Assembly: GCA_019637295.1 (NCBI GenBank)
Contig: JAHBVX010000008.1
Span: 124,001 to 188,000 of the forward strand
Direction: 5' to 3'
DNA length: 64,000 nucleotides
From: Polyangiaceae bacterium
Lineage (GTDB): Bacteria; Myxococcota_A; Polyangia; Polyangiales; Polyangiaceae
A model generated the notes under the pieces. It was not told the origin of the DNA. It ran no database searches and worked only from the letters and a program-made list of their open reading frames with translations. A program made the translations under genes and the position numbers. Each line of letters opens with the position of its first letter. The stretch's first letter is position 1. This document shows, piece after piece, positions 1 through 12,455 of this stretch.

Positions 1-401
1 CGCTGCGAGGCCACTTCCGCCCCGAGTTCATCAACCGTCTGGACGAGATCGTGGTCTACCGGCGGCTCGGGCGCGACGAGATCCGGCGTATCGTCGAGAT
101 CCAGCTGGGCGAGCTGCGCCGGCGCTTGGGCGCGCGCGAGATCAAGCTGGAGGTCACGGACGCCGCGAAGGACCTGTTGGCCGAGGTCGGTTGGGATCCG
201 CAGTTCGGCGCCCGGCCGCTGAAGCGCGCCATCCAGAAGCACCTCGAGGACGGGCTGGCGCGCAGCGTGCTCGGTGGGCAGCTGGTGACGGGACAGACCG
301 TGGTGGTGGAGCGCTCGGGTGAGGGCCTGCGCTTCGCGGCCAAGGACGGCCCCGACGCAGCCGCTACCCCCGCCCGCCCGCAGCCCGTCGCCGAGGCGTG
401 A
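1..401 (+). CDS. clpB: ClpB disaggregase, C-terminal fragment
   Basis: This is the 3' end of a gene that begins before the window, read in the frame whose first complete codon is at base 3. It opens with the Box VII/sensor region FRPEFINRLDEIVVY and continues through the sensor-2 segment FGARPLKRAIQ, both diagnostic of the second AAA+ ring of ClpB/Hsp104. ClpB is a cytosolic hexameric ATPase that extracts polypeptides from aggregates together with DnaK. The tail is Ala/Pro-rich (ATPARPQPVAEA), which is a little unusual but lies beyond the folded domain. The gene is convergent with cinA, leaving about 50 bases that show no clear terminator. The identification is firm for the Clp ATPase family and strong for ClpB. 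Confidence 0.92.
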   Translation, partial: LRGHFRPEFINRLDEIVVYRRLGRDEIRRIVEIQLGELRRRLGAREIKLEVTDAAKDLLAEVGWDPQFGARPLKRAIQKHLEDGLARSVLGGQLVTGQTVVVERSGEGLRFAAKDGPDAAATPARPQPVAEA

Positions 402-452
402 GCGCCCACGGCTTCCTCGTTCGAGTCCCGGACGGACCCTGCCCCGGTACGC

Positions 453-1688
453 TCAGAGCCCGCGCACCGTCGCGCGGACCAGGCTCAGGCCCGCGAAGGC
501 GGCCAAGCGCCGGACCTGCTCCCGGGAGCCGGGGAACACCATCTGACGGTCGTCGAGGGCGCGCTCGGTCGCGACCGCGAAGTGTACCAGGCCAACCGGC
601 TTGTCCGCGCTGCCGCCGGAGGGGCCGGCGATGCCCGTGATGGATAGCGCGATGTCCACGCCGAGCGCGCGCCGCGCGCCGTCGGCCATGGCGCGCGCCA
701 CCTCCGCGCTGACAGCGCCGTGGCGCGCCAAGAGCTCGGGAGCGACGCCAAGAGCGGCGGTCTTGACCGAGTTCGCGTAGCTGACGACTCCGCCGAGGAA
801 GAACGCGCTCGCGCCGCCGCGCTCCGTGAGGATGTTGCCCACCAGCCCGCCCGTGCACGACTCCGCGACACCGAGGGTCAGGTCGCGCTCGACCAGCAGC
901 GCGCCGAGCGCTTCGGCGAAGGTGACGTCGCCCTCGGCGTACACGACGTCCGGGCCGAGGCGCGCGATGACGTCATCCGCGGCCCGACGGGCGGCGTCCC
1001 GCGCATCCGGTGGCGCGTCGCGCCGGGCGAGCACCTTGACCTCGATCTCCGGGAAGTGCGCGCGATAGCCGAGGGTCACGTCGTACTGCTGCTCGATGCC
1101 TGCGAGGCGATCGTTCACGGAGCTCTCGGGCAAACCGAAGGTCTTGACTCTCACCTGTGCCAGCGCGTCGCGGACCAGCGGCGAGAGAGCGGGCGCGACG
1201 TGCTCCTGGAACATGGTCTTCATCTCGCGCGGCACACCAGGCATGAAGAAGGACAACGCGCGCGCGATCTTCGCCGAGAAGCCCGGCGCCGTGCCCTTGC
1301 GATTCGGCAGCACCCGCGCGCCCCGCGGGAAGTCGGCCTGCTTCTCGTTGCTGGCCGCCATCGTGCGACCGAAGCGGCTCATACGCTCGCGGATCTCGGC
1401 GAGGGAGGTCTCGTCCCGCTCTAGTGGCACGCCCAGCACGGCCGCGACGCACTCGCTGGTGATGTCGTCCGTCGTGGGCCCGAGTCCGCCCGTGCACACG
1501 ATGGCGTCATGCGCCGCGCCCAGGCGGCCGAGTGTGCGCGCGATGATCTCCCGGTCGTCGGCGATGGTCTCGATGGCCGTGACCTCGAGACCGAGCGCGA
1601 CCAGGCTCTCGGCGAGCCAGGAGGCGTTGGTGTTGACGATCTCGCCGCGCGTGAGCTCGGTGCCGATGCACAAGATGGCGACGCTCAT
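453..1688 (-). CDS. cinA: CinA-family protein (nicotinamide-nucleotide amidase / competence-damage protein)
   Basis: About 411 residues. The N-terminal half is a MoCF-like (COG1058) domain starting SVAILCIGTEL and carrying TGGLGPTTDD. The C-terminal half is a PncC-type NMN deamidase domain with the AESCTGG motif and GGVVSYAN. Members of this family hydrolyse nicotinamide mononucleotide to nicotinate mononucleotide, and some hydrolyse ADP-ribose. I chose the ATG at 1688 because it overlaps the stop of the upstream SUMF1-like gene as ATGA, implying translational coupling. An in-frame ATG six codons further upstream (1706) is possible but lies inside the neighbouring gene. The length is normal for two-domain CinA proteins. 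Confidence 0.9.
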   Translation of the reverse strand: MSVAILCIGTELTRGEIVNTNASWLAESLVALGLEVTAIETIADDREIIARTLGRLGAAHDAIVCTGGLGPTTDDITSECVAAVLGVPLERDETSLAEIRERMSRFGRTMAASNEKQADFPRGARVLPNRKGTAPGFSAKIARALSFFMPGVPREMKTMFQEHVAPALSPLVRDALAQVRVKTFGLPESSVNDRLAGIEQQYDVTLGYRAHFPEIEVKVLARRDAPPDARDAARRAADDVIARLGPDVVYAEGDVTFAEALGALLVERDLTLGVAESCTGGLVGNILTERGGASAFFLGGVVSYANSVKTAALGVAPELLARHGAVSAEVARAMADGARRALGVDIALSITGIAGPSGGSADKPVGLVHFAVATERALDDRQMVFPGSREQVRRLAAFAGLSLVRATVRGL

Positions 1689-2572
1689 GGCTGGGGACTC
1701 TGCCACGCTCCGGTGGAGCGCGGATAGAAGCAGCGAAACCCAACGTCATCCAGCGTCTTGGGCACGACGACGCGAGAGGTGGTCTTGAGCTCACCGGCGA
1801 GGCGCGCGCGAAACGAGCCCCCCAGCGTCGCGCCGCTCCCGTCGTCGAGCACGACCCACTCGGCGAGGTTGCCCGTCAGGTCGTGGACTTCCTCTGGCGT
1901 CGCGCCGTCCGGGCGGCTGCCACCGAGCTCGGGCTGGGTTGCTCCTCGGGCGCAGGGGCCGCGCTCCAAGCCGAACGCGGCGCGGCGGCAGACCAGCCCG
2001 GTCGTGCCCCACGCAAAGCGTCGTACTGGGGGGCCTGCGGCGACGTATCGCCACTCCATCTCCGTGGGCAGCCGTCCGTCCTCGAGCTCGCAGAATCGTG
2101 ACGCCGCGTCGAAGGGCACGCCGCGCACGGGCTGACCGGGCTCCCCGCCGCCCAGCGCCGGGCACTGTCCGCCCTTCACGCACTCCGCCCAGCGCTCCTG
2201 GGTGACCTCGAAGGCGTCCACCCACAGCGGCGGGACCTGGGCACTCTTGGCGGCGCTCTCGACGCCCGGCTCCCAGTCCGTCGCCGCGAGGTGAAAGGTC
2301 GCGGGTCCGACGGCCACCCGTTCTCGGCGGGGAACGCAGGCGCCCGTCGACAGCGCCTGCGCCGAGCTGCAGCGCGTGGCGACGCCCCGGCAGCCGCCCT
2401 CCTGCTCGGTCTGACCGGCTCCGCAGCAGCGCGTCGGACCCGCGACCAGGCCGTCGGCGCAACGGGCAGGGCGATCCCGCTCTCGGCGCGCTTCCCCCAG
2501 CACCCAGAAAGATCCCACCGTGGCCAGGCCGACGAAGGCGGAGATCGTGAGCACGTCGCGTAGCCGAGCCAT
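1685..2572 (-). CDS. Membrane-anchored SUMF1/FGE-like domain protein
   Basis: 295 residues. It starts with one hydrophobic segment (about residues 8-25), probably a signal anchor, followed by a Cys-rich stretch (CADG...CCGAG...GGCRG...CSSAQ). The rest resembles the formylglycine-generating enzyme (SUMF1, PF03781) fold: VDAFEVTQERWAECV, GRLPTEMEWRYVA, DLTGNLAEWV and a terminal DDVGFRCF. The catalytic cysteine pair of true sulfatase-modifying enzymes is not evident, and no sulfatase is nearby, so a carbohydrate-binding or structural role is as likely as oxidase activity. Myxobacteria carry many such paralogues. The stop overlaps the cinA start, so the two are probably cotranscribed. Confidence 0.8.
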   Translation of the reverse strand: MARLRDVLTISAFVGLATVGSFWVLGEARRERDRPARCADGLVAGPTRCCGAGQTEQEGGCRGVATRCSSAQALSTGACVPRRERVAVGPATFHLAATDWEPGVESAAKSAQVPPLWVDAFEVTQERWAECVKGGQCPALGGGEPGQPVRGVPFDAASRFCELEDGRLPTEMEWRYVAAGPPVRRFAWGTTGLVCRRAAFGLERGPCARGATQPELGGSRPDGATPEEVHDLTGNLAEWVVLDDGSGATLGGSFRARLAGELKTTSRVVVPKTLDDVGFRCFYPRSTGAWQSPQP

Positions 2573-2691
2573 GAGACCGCCGGAGCCTACGGGAGCGACC
2601 GGGACGATTACAATGCGATAGGGTCAAATGCAGTCGCGACGGTTGCGCGCGCCGCGCTCGGACTTACCTTGCTGCCCTCGAGGAGCGGGAT

Positions 2692-3516
2692 GTGAGCCAG
2701 AGCGTAGTGTTGGGCCGGACGGGCATCACCGTCGGACGTCTGGGGCTTGGCGCCTCGTATGGGCCCGGCGCGGCCGCCTACGAAGAGGCGTTCGAGCGAG
2801 GCGCGAACTACTTCTACTGGGGCTCGCGGCGCCGGAGCGACATGGCCGAGGCCATCCGCACCATCAGCAAGCGGGCTCGAGAGCGCCTGGTCGTGGTGGT
2901 GCAGAGCTACGCGCGCACCGGCTTCCTGGTCAAGCTCAACGTCGAGCGCGCGCTTCGCGCTCTCGGCCTCGACCACGCCGACCTCTTGCTGCTGGGTTGG
3001 TACAACGACCTGCCCTGGCGCAACATCATGGACGGGGCGCGCGCGCTGCGCGAGCGCGGACGGGTCAAGCACCTGGCGCTGTCGGGACACCGCCGCACGC
3101 TGTTCCCGGAGCTCCTGGACGAGTCGGACATCGAGGCGTGTCACGTGCGCTACAACGCCGTGCATCGCGGCGCCGAGCGCGAGGTATTCCCGGCCTTCGC
3201 CGCCCGGCAGGCCTCGGAGCGACCCGGTCTCGTCACCTTCACGACCACGCGCTGGGGACACCTGTGCGATCCGCGCAAGACCCCCCGCGGCGAGCGGACG
3301 CCGACCGGCACGGACTGCTATCGCTTCGCGCTCTCGCAGCCGACGGTCGACGTGGTGATGGCGGGGCCGGGCAATCCCGAACAGATGCGACAAGCCCTCG
3401 CGGCGCTCGATCGCGGCCCGCTCCCGGACGACGAGCTCGCCTGGATGCGTCGCGTGGGCGACGCCATTTATCGGGGCGACGGTACTAGCGGGATCCGCGA
3501 CGGTGCGGTGCTCTGA
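2692..3516 (+). CDS. Aldo/keto reductase-family protein
   Basis: 274 residues with the start of an aldo/keto reductase TIM barrel: LGRTGITVGRLGLGASYG, then an alternating beta/alpha pattern with LLLLGWYND, RGRVKHLALSGHRR and a C-terminal LSQPTVDVVMAGPGNPEQM. Such enzymes reduce carbonyls with NADPH in the cytosol. The usual FDTAxxYG catalytic Tyr segment appears as GANYFYWGS, so a Tyr is present but the Asp is not obvious. At 274 residues it is slightly short for the family. The GTG at 2692 is preceded by GAGGAG at good spacing; an overlapping ATG two bases upstream is out of frame. The substrate cannot be told from sequence. Confidence 0.8.
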   Translation: MSQSVVLGRTGITVGRLGLGASYGPGAAAYEEAFERGANYFYWGSRRRSDMAEAIRTISKRARERLVVVVQSYARTGFLVKLNVERALRALGLDHADLLLLGWYNDLPWRNIMDGARALRERGRVKHLALSGHRRTLFPELLDESDIEACHVRYNAVHRGAEREVFPAFAARQASERPGLVTFTTTRWGHLCDPRKTPRGERTPTGTDCYRFALSQPTVDVVMAGPGNPEQMRQALAALDRGPLPDDELAWMRRVGDAIYRGDGTSGIRDGAVL

Positions 3517-3551
3517 GCGTGCGCCGGCGTGCTACAACAAAGTAGGCCGGA

Positions 3552-4298
3552 TCACGGGGCGCAGTAGCTCGGGGTAATGGTCCACCAACCGCGGCGAGCG
3601 CCGGGGTTCCACACCACCTTGGGGCCGCCGTAGTTGCAGACGTGGTAGCCGTACCAACGGCCCTCGCAGCAGGTGTTGCTGACGGCGATTTCGTCCGTGT
3701 GTCCCACCTCGTGCAGCCCGGCGCAGTAGCCCTGCGCGCGCAGCGCTGCGGTGACCGCGTTGAACCAGCTCTGACACACCTCGTACGCGTTGCTGCCGGG
3801 GTAACCGGTGATGGGGCAGTCGCTGCCGACGCCGCAGCCGGTGAGGGACGCCATGACCGCGTTGACCGCGGAGTCCACGGACGGATCCGTGTCCTGATAG
3901 GTGCACGCTTGGCCGATGAAGTGCTCGTCGGGGACGCCTTGGGGGAACTGGCAGGGTCCGCCGGTGCCGCACACCGTCGAGCCCGCGCCGCCGGTGGAGC
4001 AGCCGCCGCTGCCGCCCGCGCCGCCCGCGGCTGTGCCCGCGCTCCCGCCTGGCGCGCCACCGCCGCTGCCTGCGCTGCCATCGGGCGCCGTCCCTGCAGT
4101 GCCCCCGGGCCATGCGCCGCCGGTCGCCACGCTGCCACCGCTGCCGCCCTGCGCGCCGTCGAGGGCGCCGGCGTCCTTGCCAGCCGCCACGGCGTCGTCG
4201 CTGCCGCAACCCGGGTGCGCTGCGAGCACGACCAGTCCGCCCGCGGTGAGCAAGGTCTGAAGTCCGCTACGTGGTGTCACCCGGGGAGCATCCCACAC
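3552..4298 (-). CDS. Secreted Cys-rich lipoprotein with Gly/Ala/Ser linker, unknown function
   Basis: 248 residues and not a family I recognise. The N terminus has a hydrophobic segment ending in LAAHPGC, a plausible lipobox, though the n-region is long and a later start may be used. Residues about 35-100 form a low-complexity Gly/Ser/Ala linker. The C-terminal half is a compact domain with about ten cysteines (CQFP, CTYQ, CGVGSDC, CQSW, YCAG, CCEG, CNYGG, YCAP) and a GLHEVGHTDE stretch that superficially resembles a zinc-protease HExxH but lacks its spacing. The pattern fits a surface-exposed, disulfide-bonded myxobacterial lipoprotein. It is followed closely by the minus-strand DUF481 gene upstream. 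Confidence 0.7.
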   Translation of the reverse strand: MWDAPRVTPRSGLQTLLTAGGLVVLAAHPGCGSDDAVAAGKDAGALDGAQGGSGGSVATGGAWPGGTAGTAPDGSAGSGGGAPGGSAGTAAGGAGGSGGCSTGGAGSTVCGTGGPCQFPQGVPDEHFIGQACTYQDTDPSVDSAVNAVMASLTGCGVGSDCPITGYPGSNAYEVCQSWFNAVTAALRAQGYCAGLHEVGHTDEIAVSNTCCEGRWYGYHVCNYGGPKVVWNPGARRGWWTITPSYCAP

Positions 4299-4316
4299 GC
4301 GGGGGCGGCGGTCACG

Positions 4317-5189
4317 TCAGAGCAGTTTGTAGACCAAGCTGATGGCCGTCACGGTGTCCGTGGTCTTCACCTTGGGCAGCGGGTTGTTGTCGTACTTGAG
4401 GCTGAAGGTCGTGGCCACGGAGAACCCGCTGCCGATGGACGAGCTGAGCGCCGCGTCCCAGTTCAAGCGCCAGTTCTCGCTCGTCTCCACGTCCTTGAGG
4501 AACTCGACGCCGGTGTTGAACGACACCGTCTCGCTCACGTCGTTCGAGTAGCCGGCGAAGGCGCGACCGTTGTGGCGAGTCTCGGCCTTGTCCAGCACGG
4601 TGCCATCGAGCGCGGCGGCGGTGATGTTCTCGTCCCGGCGCACGTCGTACTGCAGATCGTAGCCAAGCTCGGCCCACAGCTGCTGCTTCTTGTCGTCCAC
4701 GAAGTAGTAGGCGACGCCCGGATCGAGGTTGAGCCGGAGGTCGAGACCCTGAAAGCGATCCCGTCTGGCCGACAGCGCCAAGAACACCGCGAAGCTTCCC
4801 GACACGAAGCGATCGTAACGGAGCTTGCCCTGGTAGTTCTCGACCGTGGTCTCCACGTCGTCGTCGGGGCTGGCCGCCGAGCGAGCGTAGTTGATGGACG
4901 CGGCCGCAGAGAACTGGTTGACCGCGCGACGCAGGCGGAACTTGCCGGCGGAGGTTGCCGACAGCGAGCGCGCGTTGCCCGTGGTGAGCAACGCGCCCGC
5001 GGAGATGTCGGCCTCGGTCGTGTCCTTGGCTTCTTCCGGTGGCGTGACCGGCGCCTCGAAGCCCGACGAGGCGACGTCCGTCGCGCCGCTGGTCGCGGCG
5101 TCCTGCTTCATGAGACCGTCTGGGGTTTGGGCCTGTGCGGCAGGCGCGAGCAACAGTGCCGCGACCGCAACCCTACTGATGAGCTTCAT
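4317..5189 (-). CDS. DUF481/YdiY-family outer-membrane protein
   Basis: 290 residues with a clear Sec signal peptide (MKLISRVAVAALLLAPAAQAQ). A short acidic linker precedes a beta-rich region with the alternating pattern of a barrel: EADISAGALLTTGN, QFSAAASINYARS, YDRFVSGSFAVFLALSARRDRFQGLDLR, LDPGVAYYF, LWAELGYDLQYDVRRDEN. The chain ends SLVYKLL. This is the layout of the DUF481 (YdiY, PF04338) family, salt-induced outer-membrane proteins of unknown function. The ATG at 5189 has AAGG upstream and is the only start giving a signal peptide, although the frame stays open far upstream. It is probably expressed separately from the FAH-family gene before it. Confidence 0.82.
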   Translation of the reverse strand: MKLISRVAVAALLLAPAAQAQTPDGLMKQDAATSGATDVASSGFEAPVTPPEEAKDTTEADISAGALLTTGNARSLSATSAGKFRLRRAVNQFSAAASINYARSAASPDDDVETTVENYQGKLRYDRFVSGSFAVFLALSARRDRFQGLDLRLNLDPGVAYYFVDDKKQQLWAELGYDLQYDVRRDENITAAALDGTVLDKAETRHNGRAFAGYSNDVSETVSFNTGVEFLKDVETSENWRLNWDAALSSSIGSGFSVATTFSLKYDNNPLPKVKTTDTVTAISLVYKLL

Positions 5190-5254
5190 GGTCGCCTTGT
5201 CCTGCAGGGCAAGCCGGAAGGCAAGGCCCTGATAGGCACAGCGCGGTCGGTGTC

Positions 5255-5878
5255 TCAGTGCATTTCTTGCGCGACCGTGAAGCACAGCTCGCCGAGCTCG
5301 GAGATTGTCACGCGCACTCGATCCCCGGGCGCGAGGGGGCCGACGCCCTCGGGTGTGCCGGTGAGCAGTAGATCCCCGGGCTCGAGCGTCATGAACGCGC
5401 TGGCGCGTGCCACCAGGTCGGCAACGTCGAACACCATCTCGCTCGTGCGCGCGTGTTGGCGGCGCTCGTCGTTCACGAACAGCTCGAGGGTGAGCGCCGA
5501 CGGATCGACGCCGCTCACGACCTCGGGGCCGACCGGACAGAAGGTGTCGAAGCCCTTGCCGCGCGTCCATTGACCGTCCCGCTTTTGTAGATCCCGCGCG
5601 GTGACGTCGCACGCGATGGTGTAGCCTTGGACATGATCGAGCGCGTGGTCGCGGGGGACGCGTCGCGCGCGCTTGCCGATCACGACCGCGAGCTCGCCCT
5701 CGAAGTCCACCCGCTCGCTCTCCGGCGGGAGCAGGACCACGCCACCCGGCTCGAGCAGGCAGGACGGGGGCTTCAGGAAGAACAGGGGTTCGGCCGGGAC
5801 CTCGTTGCCGAGCTCGGCGGCGTGCGCGCGGTAGTTGCGACCGACGCACAGGATCTTGCTGGGCGCGAAGCGCGGCAC
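5255..5878 (-). CDS. Fumarylacetoacetate hydrolase-family protein
   Basis: 207 residues covering a complete FAH (PF01557) catalytic domain: KILCVGRNYRAHAAELG, FLKPPSCLLEPGG, the metal-binding FEGELAVVIGKRAR, GYTIACDVTARDLQ, WTRGKGFDTFCPVGP and LLTGTPEGVGPL. The two Glu of FEGELA and the Asp of CDVTARD match the divalent-metal ligands. Related enzymes act as oxaloacetate decarboxylases, acylpyruvases or C-C hydrolases in aromatic catabolism, and nothing nearby points to one of these. The likely start is the GTG at 5878, giving VPRFAPSKIL. A TATACT hexamer lies seven bases before it, so the message could be leaderless, but no convincing -35 accompanies it. Confidence 0.88.
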   Translation of the reverse strand: MPRFAPSKILCVGRNYRAHAAELGNEVPAEPLFFLKPPSCLLEPGGVVLLPPESERVDFEGELAVVIGKRARRVPRDHALDHVQGYTIACDVTARDLQKRDGQWTRGKGFDTFCPVGPEVVSGVDPSALTLELFVNDERRQHARTSEMVFDVADLVARASAFMTLEPGDLLLTGTPEGVGPLAPGDRVRVTISELGELCFTVAQEMH

Positions 5879-5904
5879 CGGAGCAGTATAGCCAAGCGTC
5901 GCCG

Positions 5905-6003
5905 TCAGGGGCAGGCCTGGCCGGCACCCGGGGTGCAAAGCTCGCCCTGGCCGTCGCCGAAGGTGGCCTCCTGGCAGGCGATGTTCGGACCCCTCGGCCG
6001 ACC
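5905..6003 (-). other. 33-codon open segment in frame directly after the ligA stop
   Basis: Immediately after the ligA TGA, the same frame stays open for 32 codons (GRPRGPNIACQEATFGDG and onward, ending GQACP) before another TGA. The segment has three cysteines in a spacing that looks like the disulfide-rich tails of lipoproteins elsewhere in this window, not like ligase sequence. It may be a remnant of a lost gene, or chance. I see no start codon or ribosome-binding site of its own. Confidence 0.25.
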
Positions 6004-9881
<3,878 letters not shown>

Positions 9882-9902
9882 AGGGCGGAGCTGGAGCGCG
9901 CC

Positions 9903-10634
9903 TCAGCTGCGTCTCGCGAGTACGAAGTGCTCGACGTTCCCGCGGGGGCCCGGCACCCGACACACCGCCTCCCCAAGCACGACGAAGCCCGCGGCGGCGA
10001 TCTCGGCGAGCACGGCCGAGACGGCGCGACCGCGCAGCTCCGGATCGCGGATCACGCCCTGATGGCGGCGCGCCTCGTCGCGGCCGACCTCGAACTGGGG
10101 CTTGATCAGCGCGAGCAGGCGAGCGCCGGGCCCGAGCACGCGAGTGAAGGCAGGCAGCAGCTTGCCGAGGCCGATGAACGACGCGTCGACGACCAACAAA
10201 TCGAGCGTGCGCTCGAAGTCTCGCGCCTCCAGATGACGCGCGTTGGTCTTGTCTCGCACCACGACGCGGGGATCGCGCACCAGCTTGTCCGCCAGCTGAC
10301 CCTGACCGACGTCGATGGCGTAGACCGCTGCCGCGCCGTGCTGCAGCAGGCAGTCCGTGAAGCCACCGGTCGACGCGCCCACGTCTGCGCAGATCGCCCC
10401 GGTGGGCTCCACGCCCAGATCCTCGAGCGCGCCGGCGAGCTTGTCGCCGCCGCGGGACACGAAGCGGCTGCCTCCCCGCACCTCGAGCGGAGCCTCGTCG
10501 CGCAGCGGGGTGCCTGGCTTCTCGACCCGGGCCTCTCCAGAGAACACCCGACCGGCCAAGATCAGGGCCTGCGCGCGCGCACGCGACTCCGCGAGGCCGC
10601 GCTCGACCAGGAGCTGATCTGCGCGCCGCTTCAC
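9903..10634 (-). CDS. tlyA: TlyA-family rRNA 2'-O-methyltransferase (hemolysin A family)
   Basis: 243 residues. It has an N-terminal S4 RNA-binding domain (KRRADQLLVERGLAESRARAQALILAGRV) and an FtsJ/RrmJ-type methyltransferase domain with SAM-binding ADVGASTGGFTDCLLQHGA, VVVRDKTNAR, LLVVDASFIGL and the catalytic-Lys segment ALIKPQFEVG. Members 2'-O-methylate 16S and 23S rRNA and set capreomycin sensitivity; some are annotated as hemolysins. The GTG at 10634 overlaps the stop of the BtuF-like gene (GTGA), so the two are coupled. It is convergent with the CPBP gene, with a gap of about 20 bases. Confidence 0.93.
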   Translation of the reverse strand: MKRRADQLLVERGLAESRARAQALILAGRVFSGEARVEKPGTPLRDEAPLEVRGGSRFVSRGGDKLAGALEDLGVEPTGAICADVGASTGGFTDCLLQHGAAAVYAIDVGQGQLADKLVRDPRVVVRDKTNARHLEARDFERTLDLLVVDASFIGLGKLLPAFTRVLGPGARLLALIKPQFEVGRDEARRHQGVIRDPELRGRAVSAVLAEIAAAGFVVLGEAVCRVPGPRGNVEHFVLARRS

Positions 10635-11545
10635 CGGAACACCTCGGGGTGAAGCGCGCGGGCCAGGACCTCGAGGCCTTCGCCGATCCTCGGTCCCGGG
10701 CGCAGCACGCGGTCGTCGCGCAGCGCGACGAGTCGCCCGGCGCGGACCGCGCGCAGCTCGCTCCAGCCGGGCAGGCCCACGCTGACACCGTCGCCGTCAT
10801 GACCAGCGGCGCCGGTGGCGTCGATCACGACGTCGGGATCGAGCGCGAGCAGCTGCTCCACGCCGAGCGTCGGGTAGCGCGGGCCCGTAACGACGTTCTC
10901 TGCGCCCGCGAGGCGCAGCATCTCGTCGGGGAAGCCGTCTCGCCCGGCGGCGACGATGGGACGCAGTCCGAACACCAAGAGCGCGCGCGGTCGCGCTCGC
11001 CCGGACAGCTTGCGAGCGATGAGCGCTCGGGCGTCCTTCAGTCGACTTGCGAGCCGTGCGGCTTCGGTGGCCGCGCCGAGCCGCTCACCAAGCCCTGCGG
11101 TCATGGAGATGATCTGATCGAACGAGTCGGTGGCGGGGAAGTAGGAGTCGATCCCGGCGTGGGTGAGGCGCTCGGCGATGGCTGGGCCGCCCGGCCCCTG
11201 CACCCCGACGACCAAACGCGGTGACAGCGCCAGGATGGCCTCGAAGCTCGGATCGACGAAGCCACCCACCGAGGGCAGCGCGAGCGCCTCGGGGGGATGG
11301 TTGCAGAAGCGGGAGCGGCCCACGAGCCGGTTCCCCCGCCCGAGGGCGAAGAGGGCCTCGGTCGTCGCGGGAGAGAGAGAAATGACGCGAGAAGTGGGGG
11401 ATCTGCCCGGCGATGGCCCGGACCGAGCGCAGCCGCTGAACAGCGTCAGCGGAACGAGCAGCAAGGCGCGGCGGGTGGGTCGGAGCGACAAGGGAAGATC
11501 CCGAAGGGGCCAGCGTAGATCGGCGCGTCGGCCACGGGGACCCAC
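10631..11545 (-). CDS. ABC-transporter substrate-binding lipoprotein (BtuF/FepB-like)
   Basis: 304 residues. A long basic n-region leads to ALLLVPLTLFSGC, a lipobox; a shorter start near residue 20 is quite possible. The mature part shows the helical-backbone binding fold: RVISLSPATTEALFALG, LVGRSRFCNHPPEA, VGGFVDPSFEAILALSPRLVV, then a linker helix and a second lobe with EQLLALDPDVVIDATG. This is the BtuF/FhuD-type class used for vitamin B12 or iron siderophores. No permease or ATPase gene is nearby, so its partner must lie elsewhere. It is translationally coupled to tlyA. Confidence 0.85.
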   Translation of the reverse strand: MGPRGRRADLRWPLRDLPLSLRPTRRALLLVPLTLFSGCARSGPSPGRSPTSRVISLSPATTEALFALGRGNRLVGRSRFCNHPPEALALPSVGGFVDPSFEAILALSPRLVVGVQGPGGPAIAERLTHAGIDSYFPATDSFDQIISMTAGLGERLGAATEAARLASRLKDARALIARKLSGRARPRALLVFGLRPIVAAGRDGFPDEMLRLAGAENVVTGPRYPTLGVEQLLALDPDVVIDATGAAGHDGDGVSVGLPGWSELRAVRAGRLVALRDDRVLRPGPRIGEGLEVLARALHPEVFR

Positions 11546-11658
11546 GAGTTTCCGAAAGGTTGACGGTCCGGCGAGTCTCGGGCAACCCTTGCGCCGCCTC
11601 GAACCCGAGGTTGGCCTCGAGCCGAGTCGAGCTCGGCAGTCTTATCTGGAGGAAGCTC

Positions 11659-12438
11659 ATGAAGCGGATGTTCAAAGTCGGTGTGAGTTCGGCTGCGTTG
11701 GTTGGTGCGATGGCCCTCAGCGGTACGGCCGCGGCTCAGGGGATGAACCTCGAGGCGGACACCGAGGGCGGTGGCGGCATGGGCTTGCCCGGCGGCGCTC
11801 CGGCCCGGGCCGCAGCGGGTGACTCGGATCACGACGCGATGATCGGGCGTATCGGTTTCGGCTACATGGGGCGGTTTCAGATCCCGTTTCCCGGAGGGGA
11901 TCTCTCGGCGCCGGCGATCGGTATCCGCTACTGGATCGATCAGATGATCGGCCTGGACCTGGGCCTCGGTCTCATCTCCACGGCTGGGAGTTCAAAGAAC
12001 ATCAACGGTCCGGTGACCACGACGGTGGACGACGCCAGCGTGTTCGGCACCATCATTCACGCCGGTGTGCCGCTCTCCTTGGCCAGCGGGCGGCACTTCT
12101 CCTTTCAGATCGTGCCAGAGCTGAACATCGGCTTCGCGACCTCGACGGAGGAGGTGCCGAACGGCAACGGACGCGAGATCAACCTGCAGGGCTTCGGGGT
12201 CGACGTCGGCGCTCGCATCGGCGGCGAGGTGCACTTCGGGTTCATCGGCATTCCGGAGCTGTCCATCCAGGGCAACGTCGGGCTGCTGTTCGCCACCCGC
12301 AGCACCAAGACCTCCGCAACCGGTGGAAATCAGCCGGAAGTCACGGCGGAGCGGACGGACACCATCATCACGACCACCGTCTATGACGACCCGTTCAAGC
12401 TGTTCACTAGCAATGTTGCCGTTCTGTACTACTTTTAG
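11659..12438 (+). CDS. Predicted outer-membrane beta-barrel protein
   Basis: 259 residues, not a family I can name. There is a clear signal peptide (MKRMFKVGVSSAALVGAMALSGTAAAQ), then a short Gly-rich stretch. A beta-rich body follows with alternating hydrophobics: RIGFGYMGRFQIPF, PAIGIRYWIDQMIGLDLGLGL, HFSFQIVPELNIGF, GAEVHFGF-type strands and a final SNVAVLYYF ending in Phe, as barrel proteins do. The ATG at 11659 has GGAGGAAG at ideal spacing, and an imperfect stem (GCCGAG/CTCGGC, 11621-11637) lies just upstream in the leader. The lipoprotein gene 17 bases downstream is probably cotranscribed. Confidence 0.75.
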   Translation: MKRMFKVGVSSAALVGAMALSGTAAAQGMNLEADTEGGGGMGLPGGAPARAAAGDSDHDAMIGRIGFGYMGRFQIPFPGGDLSAPAIGIRYWIDQMIGLDLGLGLISTAGSSKNINGPVTTTVDDASVFGTIIHAGVPLSLASGRHFSFQIVPELNIGFATSTEEVPNGNGREINLQGFGVDVGARIGGEVHFGFIGIPELSIQGNVGLLFATRSTKTSATGGNQPEVTAERTDTIITTTVYDDPFKLFTSNVAVLYYF

Positions 12439-12455
12439 TCGACTCAGGAGGCACC

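Noticed and set aside
427-445. GTTCGAGTCC stretch resembling a tRNA T-arm between clpB and cinA
   Set aside because: The flanking bases do not form the 5-bp T stem, and no acceptor, D or anticodon arm can be found.
3714-3740. GLHEVGHTDE in the Cys-rich lipoprotein read as a zinc-protease motif
   Set aside because: HEVGH has the HExxH form, but no third ligand or surrounding metzincin or gluzincin pattern follows and the domain is otherwise unlike a protease.
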